This document shows, one piece after another, positions 8,155 through 15,388 of a stretch of DNA of 64,000 nucleotides. Source of the stretch: Alphaproteobacteria bacterium (GTDB lineage Bacteria; Pseudomonadota; Alphaproteobacteria; Rhizobiales; Amorphaceae). Both the position numbers and the translations under genes were made by a program. The stretch's first letter is position 1. Each line of letters begins with the position of its first letter. The notes under the pieces are model-generated. The model ran no database searches. It was not told where the DNA came from and saw only the letters and a program-made list of their open reading frames with translations. The stretch lies in assembly GCA_030431335.1 (NCBI GenBank), contig JAUIJH010000002.1, positions 1 to 64,000 on the forward strand. Reading direction: 5' to 3'.

Positions 8155-9003
8155 GTGACCAACTACATCCTGACGCTCATCTGCAAGAACCGGCCCGGCA
8201 TCGTGGCGGCCATCGCCTCCTACCTCGCCGAGGGGGACGGCAACATCACCGAGGCGCGGCAGTTCGACGACCCGGTGAGCGGCAAGTTCTTCATGCGCGT
8301 GTGCTTCGACCACGAGCAGGCGCCGGACGGGCTCGTCGACGGCATCGGCCGCATCGCGGAGCGCTTCGGGATGGAGTGGGACCTGCGCCCCGCCGCCCGG
8401 CCGATGAAGGTCCTGATGATGGTGTCGCGCTCCGCCCATTGCCTGGGCGACCTCCTCTATCGCCACCGCATCGGCGAATTGAACATGGACGTGGTGGGCA
8501 TCGTCTCCAACCACCCCAAGGAGCAGCTGCAGCTCACCGTCAGCGAGGGCTTCGCCTTCCATCACCTGCCGGTGACGCGCGAGAGCAAGGCGGCGCAGGA
8601 GAGCGAGATCAAGCGCCTCGTGGAGGCGACCGGCGCCGAACTCATCGTGCTGGCGCGCTATATGCAGATTCTGTCGGACGACCTGTCCGCGTATCTGTCG
8701 GGCCGCTGCATCAACATCCACCACTCGTTCCTGCCCGGCTTCAAGGGCGCGAGGCCCTACCACCAGGCCTACGAGCGCGGCGTGAAGATGATCGGCGCCA
8801 CCTCCCACTACGTGACGGCGGACCTCGACGAGGGGCCGATCATCGCGCAGGACGTGGAGCACGTCAGCCATGCCGATACGCCCGACGATCTCATCGCCAA
8901 GGGGCGCGATATCGAGCGCCGCGTTCTGGCGCGGGCGGTGCGGCTGCATCTGGAGCGCCGCGTGCTGATCAACGATTCCCGGACGGTGGTGTTCGAAAAA
9001 TAA
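8155..9003 (+). CDS. purU: Formyltetrahydrofolate deformylase
   Basis: A 282-residue enzyme with an N-terminal ACT domain (about 1-80, starting YILTLICKNRPGIVAAIASYLAE) and a C-terminal formyltransferase-fold domain. The catalytic Asn-His is visible in INIHHSFLP and the Asp in ADLDEGPIIAQDVE. It hydrolyses 10-formyl-THF to formate and THF. GTG start 43 bp after the dioxygenase. Placement beside a THF demethylase and metF makes sense: methyl groups loaded on THF are oxidised and removed as formate, regenerating free THF. In Sphingobium the analogous role near ligM is held by formyl-THF synthetase, so PurU would be a variant solution. Confidence 0.93.
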   Translation: MTNYILTLICKNRPGIVAAIASYLAEGDGNITEARQFDDPVSGKFFMRVCFDHEQAPDGLVDGIGRIAERFGMEWDLRPAARPMKVLMMVSRSAHCLGDLLYRHRIGELNMDVVGIVSNHPKEQLQLTVSEGFAFHHLPVTRESKAAQESEIKRLVEATGAELIVLARYMQILSDDLSAYLSGRCINIHHSFLPGFKGARPYHQAYERGVKMIGATSHYVTADLDEGPIIAQDVEHVSHADTPDDLIAKGRDIERRVLARAVRLHLERRVLINDSRTVVFEK

Positions 9004-9030
9004 GGCGCCGCGGTTCGGCCAGCGCCCGTG

Positions 9031-9059
9031 TTGAAATTTTTGCTGAGTATGTATACATA
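9031..9059 (+). promoter_or_regulatory. Predicted metF promoter with embedded operator
   Basis: TTGAAA at 9031 can serve as a -35 box. TACATA at 9054 (17-bp spacer) or TATACA at 9052 (15 bp) can serve as a -10. Both -10 choices lie inside the palindrome at 9048-9059, so a bound repressor would block polymerase directly. The stretch is clearly more A/T-rich than its surroundings. Confidence 0.5.
9048..9059. promoter_or_regulatory. Predicted GntR operator O3, TATGTATACATA
   Basis: Exact copy of the 12-bp palindrome found at 2773-2784, here 24 bp upstream of the metF start. Two identical perfect palindromes in front of two functionally linked genes define a likely local regulon of the GntR protein at 1985. 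Confidence 0.72.
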
Positions 9060-9083
9060 AAAATCCTCGCATGATCGGGGGGC

Positions 9084-10001
9084 GTGACGCATTTGCTCGA
9101 CTTCCTAGCCAGAAAGCGTCAGCCCGACGCTCCGGATATCGACATTCGCGCCCGAATTCGGGGATTTTCCGTCGAGGTGATGCCCCGAACGGCCAACAAG
9201 GTCGACGCCTTCGACAAGATCTTTCCGAAAGGCACTCGTGTATACATAGCCCATATCGAGGGCACGCCGCTGGACGAGATGGTGGCGACCGCCAGGCGTC
9301 TCGCCGACGCCGGCATGCATGCAATGCCGCACATCCCGGCCCGCCTGATCGCCGGCGAAGCGATGCTGGCCGACTGGCTCGCGCGCTATTGCGGCGAGGC
9401 GGGGGTCTCGCAGGCGCTCCTCCTTGCCGGCGGGGTCGCGGCGCGGCCGGGCAGCTTCGCCTCGTCGATGGAGATGATGGAAACCGGCCTGTTCGACCGG
9501 TACGGCTTCACCCGCCTCCACGTGGCCGGTCATCCGGAAGGCAACAGGGACATCGATATCGGCGGCGGGACCGCCATCGTGGACGAGGCCCTGCGCTGGA
9601 AGCAGGGTTTCGCGGCGCGCACCGACGCGGACGTCGCCATCGTGACGCAGTTCCTGTTCGAGGCGGAGCCGCTCCTGGGCTGGATCGCGCGCCTGCGCGA
9701 AGCGGGCATCACGCTGCCGGTGCACGCGGGCCTCGCCGGCCCGGCCAAACTCACGACGTTGATCAAGTACGCGGCCAGTTGCGGCGTCGGCGCCTCGCTC
9801 AAGGTGCTGCAGCGGCGCGCGCTCGATGTCGGCCGGCTGATGGTCCCCTACGAGCCGACCGACATCATCGCCGATATCGTGCGTGCGGAGCGGGCGGCCG
9901 GCGCGCCGCTGGTGGAGCAGCTGCACTTCTTCCCCTTCGGCGGCATCAAGGCGTGCGCCGATTGGGCGAGGCGCAAGAGCGGCGAAGCGGCGGCGCGGTA
10001 G
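9084..10001 (+). CDS. metF: Methylenetetrahydrofolate reductase
   Basis: A 305-residue FAD TIM-barrel enzyme. The family motif AGHPEGN is at about residues 151-157, with an early SVEVMP-like segment containing the usual catalytic Glu, and a late LHFFPFGG close to the family's F-P-F/L-GG signature. It interconverts 5-methyl-THF and 5,10-methylene-THF. Beside a methyl-loading demethylase it would run in the oxidative direction, returning methyl-THF to the C1 pool, as proposed for metF next to ligM in Sphingobium. GTG start after GGGGGG. It has its own promoter and operator rather than relying only on read-through from purU. Confidence 0.9.
   Translation: MTHLLDFLARKRQPDAPDIDIRARIRGFSVEVMPRTANKVDAFDKIFPKGTRVYIAHIEGTPLDEMVATARRLADAGMHAMPHIPARLIAGEAMLADWLARYCGEAGVSQALLLAGGVAARPGSFASSMEMMETGLFDRYGFTRLHVAGHPEGNRDIDIGGGTAIVDEALRWKQGFAARTDADVAIVTQFLFEAEPLLGWIARLREAGITLPVHAGLAGPAKLTTLIKYAASCGVGASLKVLQRRALDVGRLMVPYEPTDIIADIVRAERAAGAPLVEQLHFFPFGGIKACADWARRKSGEAAAR
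9237..9248. promoter_or_regulatory. Degenerate operator O4 inside metF
   Basis: CGTGTATACATA matches the palindrome at 10 of 12 positions. It encodes Arg-Val-Tyr-Ile (metF codons 52-55) with GTA and ATA; ATA is among the rarest codons in such a genome. It lies 189 bp (18 helical turns) from O3. Confidence 0.45.
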
Positions 10002-10095
10002 AGCCATCCCCGCGCCAGAGACGGCTGCCATCATGGGCGTGAGCGTTGCCCGCCCGGATCGGGGCTGGGCCGCGTCGCCCACCGGGGAAGCCGCC

Positions 10096-10683
10096 ATGAA
10101 TGATGACCAAATCGCCGCCGTCCAGCGCACCTTTGCCGACGTGGCGCCGATCGCCGACCAGGCCGCCGCGCTGTTCTACGGGCGCCTGTTCGCCATCGCG
10201 CCGCAGCTGCGCCCGCTCTTCAAGGGCGACCTCGACGCGCAGGGCCGCAAGCTGATGGCCGTGCTGTCCGTGGCGGTCAACGGCCTGAGAGACCTCGACA
10301 GTATCCTGCCCGCCGTCCGCGCGCTCGCCGACCGCCACGTCGACTACGGCGTCGTGCTCAAGGACTATGCGCCGGTGGGCGAGGCGTTGTTGTGGACCTT
10401 GCGCGAAGGGCTCGGCGAAGCTTTCGACGCCGAGGTGGAAGCCGCCTGGGCTACCGTCTACGCGACGCTGAGCGCCGCGATGATCGAGGCCGCGTACGGG
10501 CACGCGGCGCCTGCCGTCTCAGTACTGGAGGTCCCGGTCGACGAGGTTGACCAGCCGGTCCCCGGCGAGGAGCCGGCCGATGTTGCCGAGCACGAGATCG
10601 AGGGTGCGGGGGGTGTAGTGGTCGGGATCGTCGGAGGAGGAGTGGGGGGTGATCACGAGGTTGGCGGTCGACCACAGCGGTGA
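10096..10683 (+). CDS. Bacterial single-domain globin with an antisense-encoded C-terminal tail
   Basis: Residues 1-136 form a Vitreoscilla-type haemoglobin domain: FYGRLFAIAPQLRPLF in the B-C region and a proximal-His segment ADRHVDYGVVLKDYAPVGEALL, where the His would bind haem iron. ATG with GGGGAAG upstream. The domain ends near 10505 but the frame stays open to 10683, adding about 60 Gly/Val-rich residues encoded antisense to the convergent dehydrogenase. This is either a real tail or a lost stop codon. The gene follows metF by 94 bp and could help deliver O2 or detoxify NO for the neighbouring oxygenases, which is inference. Confidence 0.78.
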   Translation: MNDDQIAAVQRTFADVAPIADQAAALFYGRLFAIAPQLRPLFKGDLDAQGRKLMAVLSVAVNGLRDLDSILPAVRALADRHVDYGVVLKDYAPVGEALLWTLREGLGEAFDAEVEAAWATVYATLSAAMIEAAYGHAAPAVSVLEVPVDEVDQPVPGEEPADVAEHEIEGAGGVVVGIVGGGVGGDHEVGGRPQR

Positions 10684-11508
10684 ATCGGACGGCAGCGGCT
10701 CCGGCTCGAACACGTCGAGCACGGCAGAAATGTCGCCCGCATCGAGCCGGGCCCGCAACGCCTCGTAGTCGACCAGGCCGGCTCGGCTGTAGCACACGAG
10801 GCCCGCTCCGGGCTTCATCGCGGCGATCTCGTCGGCGCCGATCATATGCCGGCTCTCGGCCGTCAGGGGCGCCGTCACCAGCACGAAATCGGCCTGGGGC
10901 ATCAGGCGCGGCAGCGCGTCGGGCGTGTACATTTCGGCCACCGCCGGATGCGGCGCACCGGAACGGCGCACGCCGATCACATTGAGCCTGAAGGCGCTGA
11001 CCAGCTCCGCCACCGACCCGCCCACCGAGCCGACGCCTACGATCAGCAGCGTCTTGCCCGCGATCGATGTGTTGTACAGCTGCTTCCACAACGCGGCGCG
11101 CTGGTTGGTCACCATCTCGGGCACGCGGTTGTTGAGCATCAGCACCGCCATCACCGCATATTCCGCCGCGCGTTCGCCGTGCACGCCACGGCTGTTGGCG
11201 AGCAGGACGTGGGGCGGCAGCCAGTCGAGCGGCATCAGATGGCTGACGCCGGCGGCGTGCGCGTGGATCAGCTTCAGCTTCGGCGCGCGCTTGGCGAAAT
11301 CGTCGCGCGGCAGTTCCCAGCACATGAGAACATCGGCGCGAGCGAGCCCCTCGGCGAGGCCCTCATCGTCGTGCGAGACACTCACCGTGAGGTGTTCGGC
11401 GATCTCCGGCTGGCGCGCCAGCGCCGCGTCGAGGCGCTGCGGCGTGACCTCGAACACGGGGCCGAGATCGACGCTGTTGGCGATGTGAAGGTGAACCGTG
11501 TCGGTCAT
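10519..11508 (-). CDS. D-2-hydroxyacid dehydrogenase family oxidoreductase
   Basis: A 329-residue NAD(P)-dependent enzyme. The Rossmann motif VGVGSVGGSVAEL sits near residue 145. The catalytic triad can be placed as Arg in YSRAGLVD, Glu in DVFEPEPLP and His in ITPHSSSDD. The family reduces 2-oxo acids to D-2-hydroxy acids or the reverse. The start at 11508 overlaps the stop of the upstream Rieske gene (ATGA); the 687-aa track ORF is a chimera reading through that gene in another frame. Its 3' end overlaps the globin ORF by 165 bp in convergent orientation. Coupling to a Rieske oxygenase suggests it processes a product of that oxygenase. Confidence 0.9.
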   Translation of the reverse strand: MTDTVHLHIANSVDLGPVFEVTPQRLDAALARQPEIAEHLTVSVSHDDEGLAEGLARADVLMCWELPRDDFAKRAPKLKLIHAHAAGVSHLMPLDWLPPHVLLANSRGVHGERAAEYAVMAVLMLNNRVPEMVTNQRAALWKQLYNTSIAGKTLLIVGVGSVGGSVAELVSAFRLNVIGVRRSGAPHPAVAEMYTPDALPRLMPQADFVLVTAPLTAESRHMIGADEIAAMKPGAGLVCYSRAGLVDYEALRARLDAGDISAVLDVFEPEPLPSDSPLWSTANLVITPHSSSDDPDHYTPRTLDLVLGNIGRLLAGDRLVNLVDRDLQY

Positions 11509-12668
11509 GCTGCCGGCTTTGTGCCCGCCGGCACCGTTCCGTTCAAGACCCGCTCGATCACCCAGTTGTCCAGCGCGTGCACGATCGGCTCCTTGAGCGA
11601 GAAGCGGCCCGGCAGGCCGAGACGCGAATTGAGCCCGACCTGCTGGACTTCGGAGATCTCGTTGTCCTCCGTGAGCGACTTCTCCCAGCGCTTGAAATAA
11701 CGCGGCACCACCTCGGCAAAATCGGCCCGCTCGGTGGTGGCGCGCGGAAAGCAGGCGCCGTGGATGACGCGGGTGCGGTCGGCCGCCACGGGCACCGCGT
11801 TGAGCCACCACATGCAATCGTGCGTCGAGGCGAAGAAGGTGTTGGGGTAGATCACCGTGAAGAAGGTGCCGGCAGCCGGCTTGCCCGCCAGCGTCGGCAC
11901 GTGCGGAAACGTGGTCGTGTCGCCGGGCAGGATCGCGATGGTGTCCGCCGCGGGCATGTGGATCGCGTCCCATTCGCCCGACACGTCCTCGCGCGTGGTC
12001 TCCTGCGTCCCGATGGATTTCCGGTGCACCGTGGCGGTGTGATAGTCCTCCATCGCGTTCTCGATATAGATCTTCCAGTTGCACGCGAGGTCGTATTCGG
12101 TGCGCTTCACGCACACGAAATCGGCAAAATTGTACGACTGGAAGGCATCGGGCAGGTTGCCCAGATGGTCCGCAAGAGGGGGCGCCTCGCCGGACAGGTC
12201 GAGGAACAGGAAGCCCTCCCAGCTGTCCAGCCTGAGCGGGATCAGCCCGTAATCCTCGCGGCGGAAATCGGCCACCCCTTCCATGCCGGGCGCACCGCGC
12301 AGGACACCGTCGAGGCCATAGGTCCAGCCGTGATAGGGGCACGCGATCGCGCTCTTGCGGCCGGTGTCGCACACCAGCCGGGCGCCTCGGTGGCGGCACA
12401 CGTTGAGGAAGGCGCGCACCGCGCCGTCGCTGCCGCGCACCAGCAGGATCGGCTCGCCGAACAGTTCGAGCGCCATGAAGTCGCCCACCTCGGCGAGTTC
12501 GTCCGCTCGCCCGATGAAGTTCCACGTGCGCCGGAAGATCGTATCGACCTCGCGCTCGAAGAACGCCGGCGAGCTGTAGCACCAGGGCGGCATAGTTTCC
12601 GCGCGATCCAGCGGTTGGCGAAGTCGTTCATAAAGGCCGGGATCGAACAAGTTGTCGGGCTGATTCAT
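11505..12668 (-). CDS. Rieske non-heme iron oxygenase, alpha subunit
   Basis: A 387-residue oxygenase. The Rieske [2Fe-2S] motifs are CRHRG (C-x-H) and CPYHGW (C-x2-H) around residues 91-113. The mononuclear Fe site follows the pattern NAMEDYHTATVH, giving the two His ligands plus the bridging Asp. The split resembles the quaternary-amine and aromatic hydroxylase groups. I chose ATG 12668 (GGAGGT upstream) over the track start 27 codons earlier. It needs an electron donor, and a Rieske ferredoxin gene lies at 19424 beyond the ABC operon. The substrate is unknown; the adjacent HAAT-type transporter, transcribed divergently, may import it. Confidence 0.92.
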   Translation of the reverse strand: MNQPDNLFDPGLYERLRQPLDRAETMPPWCYSSPAFFEREVDTIFRRTWNFIGRADELAEVGDFMALELFGEPILLVRGSDGAVRAFLNVCRHRGARLVCDTGRKSAIACPYHGWTYGLDGVLRGAPGMEGVADFRREDYGLIPLRLDSWEGFLFLDLSGEAPPLADHLGNLPDAFQSYNFADFVCVKRTEYDLACNWKIYIENAMEDYHTATVHRKSIGTQETTREDVSGEWDAIHMPAADTIAILPGDTTTFPHVPTLAGKPAAGTFFTVIYPNTFFASTHDCMWWLNAVPVAADRTRVIHGACFPRATTERADFAEVVPRYFKRWEKSLTEDNEISEVQQVGLNSRLGLPGRFSLKEPIVHALDNWVIERVLNGTVPAGTKPAA

Positions 12669-12970
12669 CGGATTCTTGACCTCCGCGGACAGGTCTTGGT
12701 CGTGTTGGCGTCCGCTGCCAAGGTTAGTGGCAGCAATTTCTCCCGCCAAGCATCAATACTTGCCAAAAATTGAGGCTTTTTGTGATTGAAAACATGGCAG
12801 GGCGGCAAAAACCGCCGCAATCGCGGGGCGATCCGGTGGTGCGCGGGCGGGGTGGGCGCCTGTTTGTGGTATCACCTCCTATTTGGCATGGCGCTTGAAA
12901 CGGCAGGGGCAGCGACACGGCCCAGCACCCCGGCGAACGGGGGTCGGGGCAAGCCACAGGATGGAGCGCC
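12669..12970. promoter_or_regulatory. Divergent promoter region between the Rieske oxygenase and the ABC operon
   Basis: About 300 bp without a convincing ORF, less GC-rich near 12735-12795. TGGTATCACCT at 12867-12877 resembles the FCD GntR operator pattern TNGT-N3-ACNA with one end mismatch. CAAGCATCAATACTTG at 12747-12762 is an imperfect 16-bp palindrome. Neither has an adjacent dedicated regulator gene. Promoters for both directions must lie here, but no single -35/-10 pair stands out. Confidence 0.45.
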
Positions 12971-14182
12971 ATGCCGAACGATATTCGCCCGATTGCCATT
13001 GCCGCCATCGCCGCCGCGATGGCCGCCGCCGCGCCCGTCGGCGCCCGCGCCGACGATGACGGCGTCCTCAAGATCGGCGCGCCGCTGGCGCTGACCGGCG
13101 GCCTCGCCGACGAAGGCAAGAAGCAGCAGGACGTCTGGAACCTCTGGCTCGACAAGGTCAAAGAGGCCGGCGGCATCTCCGTCGGCGGCGAGATGCTGCC
13201 GGTCGAGTTCGTCGAGTACGACTACCAGACCGAGGGCAACCGCGCCGGCCAGCTCGCCGAAAAGCTGATCACCGACGACGGCGTCGACGTGCTGATGGCG
13301 CCCTTCGGCTCCGGCCACACCAAGATCGTGTCCGCCGTGGCGGAGCGCTACCAGGTGCCGCTGATCGCCTGCGTGTCTTCTTCCGAGGCCGTGTTCGACC
13401 AGGGCTTCGACTACCTGTTCGGCACGCTGGCGCCCAACGCGGGCGTGGTCGATTCGATCACCGCCTACCTCAAGGACAAGATGCCGGAGCTGAAATCGAT
13501 CGCGATCTACGGCCGCGACGACGTGTTCCCCAAATCGATGGCGGCCTCGGCCCAGGCCGCGGCCGAAGCGGCCGGCATCGAGGTGGTCTACAACGAGCTC
13601 TACTCCGTCGGCACCATGGACCATGCCGCCGCGATCTCGGCCATCAAGGCCGCCGATCCGGACTGGATCTACATGACCGGCTACACGCAGGACCTCATCC
13701 TCGGCCGCAAGCAGATGGCCGACCTCGACGCCGAGGCGCCCGCCATCACCATGATCACCGGGCCCGCCTACCGCGAATTCACCGACGGCCTCGGCCCGCT
13801 GGCCAACGGCGTCAGCAGCGCCACCTGGTGGCACCACGCCACCAACTTCACCGACGGCGTGGGCGTCTGGCCGACCACGCAGGACTTCTACAAGGACTTC
13901 CTCGACCGCTTCGGCTCCGATCCCGACTACGTGCACGCCTCGTGCGCGGCAGCGGCCGAAGCGCTGGTCAGCGCGGTGACGGAAGCCGGCTCCACCGACA
14001 AGGCGGCCGTCCGCGACGCCCTCGCCAAGACCGACATCATGACCTTCTACGGCCCGATCAAGTTCGGCGAGAACGGCATGAACCAGGCGCGCGAGATGCC
14101 GATCATCCAGGTGCAGGACGAGGCCATCAAGGTGCTCTACCCGCCGGTGATCGCCAACGCCGAGCTCGAGCTGATCGAATAG
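12971..14182 (+). CDS. ABC transporter substrate-binding protein, branched-chain amino acid/amide (HAAT) family
   Basis: A 403-residue periplasmic receptor of the Leu/Ile/Val-binding type. It has an N-terminal signal peptide (about 27 residues to ARA-DDD), then LKIGAPLALTGG, the usual first strand and glycine turn, APFGSGHTKIVSAVAE and a long two-lobed body. HAAT receptors bind amino acids, amides, urea or aromatic acids, so the ligand is open. It leads an operon with two AhpD-like proteins, two permeases and two ATPases. A strong stem-loop follows the stop, typical of receptors made in excess over permease. Confidence 0.9.
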   Translation: MPNDIRPIAIAAIAAAMAAAAPVGARADDDGVLKIGAPLALTGGLADEGKKQQDVWNLWLDKVKEAGGISVGGEMLPVEFVEYDYQTEGNRAGQLAEKLITDDGVDVLMAPFGSGHTKIVSAVAERYQVPLIACVSSSEAVFDQGFDYLFGTLAPNAGVVDSITAYLKDKMPELKSIAIYGRDDVFPKSMAASAQAAAEAAGIEVVYNELYSVGTMDHAAAISAIKAADPDWIYMTGYTQDLILGRKQMADLDAEAPAITMITGPAYREFTDGLGPLANGVSSATWWHHATNFTDGVGVWPTTQDFYKDFLDRFGSDPDYVHASCAAAAEALVSAVTEAGSTDKAAVRDALAKTDIMTFYGPIKFGENGMNQAREMPIIQVQDEAIKVLYPPVIANAELELIE

Positions 14183-14190
14183 CGCCGCCT

Positions 14191-14214
14191 GCCGGGGCGG
14201 TCCGCCGCCCCGGC
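14191..14214 (+). other. 10-bp GC stem-loop after the HAAT receptor gene
   Basis: GCCGGGGCGG and CCGCCCCGGC pair perfectly around the loop TCCG, starting 9 bp after the stop codon. There is no T-run, so it probably acts as an RNA-stability or partial-termination element rather than a full terminator. Confidence 0.6.
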
Positions 14215-14237
14215 TCGCCCCCTCGCGAGGAGCCCCC

Positions 14238-14804
14238 ATGCCGTTCTTTCCCTCATGGCCGCCGGAAGTGGGCGAAGATGCGATCCATCGGTACATCTTC
14301 GCGCTGAACCCCAAGGTGTTCGCCCCCTGGCTCAAGGTGGAGGGCGCGGTGATGCGCGGCGAAAGCGCCTTCACTCCCGGCGACCGCGAGTTGATGGGCG
14401 GCTTCACCTCCCGCCTCAACGAATGCACCGTGTGCGCCAGCACCCACGGCGAGGCGGCGGTCCTGCTCGGCGTCGACGCCGACGCCCTGGAAGGGCTGAT
14501 GGCCGACATCGACACCGCGCCCGTTCGCGAGGAGTTGAAGCCCGTCTTCCATTTCATCAGGAAGCTGACGCTGACGCCCTACAAGATGATCCAGTCCGAC
14601 GCCGACAAGGTGTTCGCGGCGGGTTGGGACGAACGAGCGCTGCAGGACGCGATCCTCGTGACCTGCGTCTATTCCTTCATGAACCGCATCGTCGATGGCC
14701 ACGGGCTGCCGCGCGACGCGGCCATCTTCGCCAAGAGCGGCCACCGGCTCGTCGAGCGCGGCTACGTGCCCGCGACCGACTGGGCCGACGCGGCGACCGA
14801 CTAG
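14238..14804 (+). CDS. AhpD-like peroxidase-related protein, paralogue 1
   Basis: A 188-residue all-helical protein of the carboxymuconolactone decarboxylase/AhpD superfamily. The redox motif is CTVCASTHGE (C-x2-C-x3-H) with an upstream Glu in RELMGGF, matching the AhpD proton-relay layout of Glu, Cys, Cys, His. Members reduce peroxides through the CxxC pair or serve as uncharacterised peroxidase-related proteins. It lies between the receptor and permease genes of an ABC operon, followed by a second paralogue sharing the block LTLTPYKMIQSDADKVFAAG. Its role here is unknown; antioxidant support for the oxygenases is one possibility. Confidence 0.85.
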   Translation: MPFFPSWPPEVGEDAIHRYIFALNPKVFAPWLKVEGAVMRGESAFTPGDRELMGGFTSRLNECTVCASTHGEAAVLLGVDADALEGLMADIDTAPVREELKPVFHFIRKLTLTPYKMIQSDADKVFAAGWDERALQDAILVTCVYSFMNRIVDGHGLPRDAAIFAKSGHRLVERGYVPATDWADAATD

Positions 14805-14832
14805 CCCCGGCCATCCGACAAAGGAACCACCG

Positions 14833-15381
14833 ATGCCTCTCTTCCCCACGCTCCCCGAGGATGCGCTGGTCAAGGATATCTACCCGCTCAACCCAAAGCT
14901 CTTCCGCGTCTGGTGCGAGGTGGAGGAGGGGATCATGCGCGGCGCCTCCGCCTTCACGCCCGGCGAGCGCGAGCTGATGGGCGCCTTCTGCTCCCAGCTC
15001 AACAGCTGCACCTACTGCCAGAGCAGCCACTTCGAGGCGGCGATCAATTTCGGCATCCCGCGCGAGGTGTTCGACCCGCTGATGGCCGACATCGACACCG
15101 CCCCCATCCGCGACGAGCTGAAGCCGGTCTTCCACTACCTCGAGAAGCTGACGCTCACGCCCTACAAGATGATCCAGTCCGATGCGGACAAGGTGTTCGC
15201 CGCCGGGTGGGACGAGCGGGCGCTGCAGGACGCGATCCTGGTGTGCTGCTGCTACGCCTTCATGAACCGCCTCGTGGATGGTCACGGCCTGCCCTCCGAC
15301 CCGGCCCTGTTCGAGGCGCGCGGCAAGCGGCACTTCGAGGAAGGCTACGTGTCCCAATACGCCACCGAAACGACGGACTGA
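14833..15381 (+). CDS. AhpD-like peroxidase-related protein, paralogue 2
   Basis: A 182-residue tandem paralogue of the preceding gene. The motif CTYCQSSHFE keeps C-x2-C-x3-H, and ERELMGAF keeps the Glu. Between roughly residues 90 and 155 the two proteins are nearly identical (EELKPVFH/DELKPVFH through DERALQDAILV and the NRIVDGHGLP/NRLVDGHGLP box), while the ends diverge. It has an additional CCCY cluster late in the sequence where paralogue 1 has TCVY. Good AAGGAA upstream. The pair may form a heteromer. Confidence 0.85.
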   Translation: MPLFPTLPEDALVKDIYPLNPKLFRVWCEVEEGIMRGASAFTPGERELMGAFCSQLNSCTYCQSSHFEAAINFGIPREVFDPLMADIDTAPIRDELKPVFHYLEKLTLTPYKMIQSDADKVFAAGWDERALQDAILVCCCYAFMNRLVDGHGLPSDPALFEARGKRHFEEGYVSQYATETTD

Positions 15382-15388
15382 GGCGCGC

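Noticed and set aside
10519-12582. 687-aa ORF joining two enzymes
   Set aside because: Only its last 329 residues are a real protein (D-2-hydroxyacid dehydrogenase). The rest reads the Rieske oxygenase gene in the wrong frame.
12883-12899. Possible sigma-54 promoter TTGGCATGGCGCTTGAA
   Set aside because: The -24 GG is present but the -12 element reads GA instead of GC, and no enhancer-binding activator gene is nearby.
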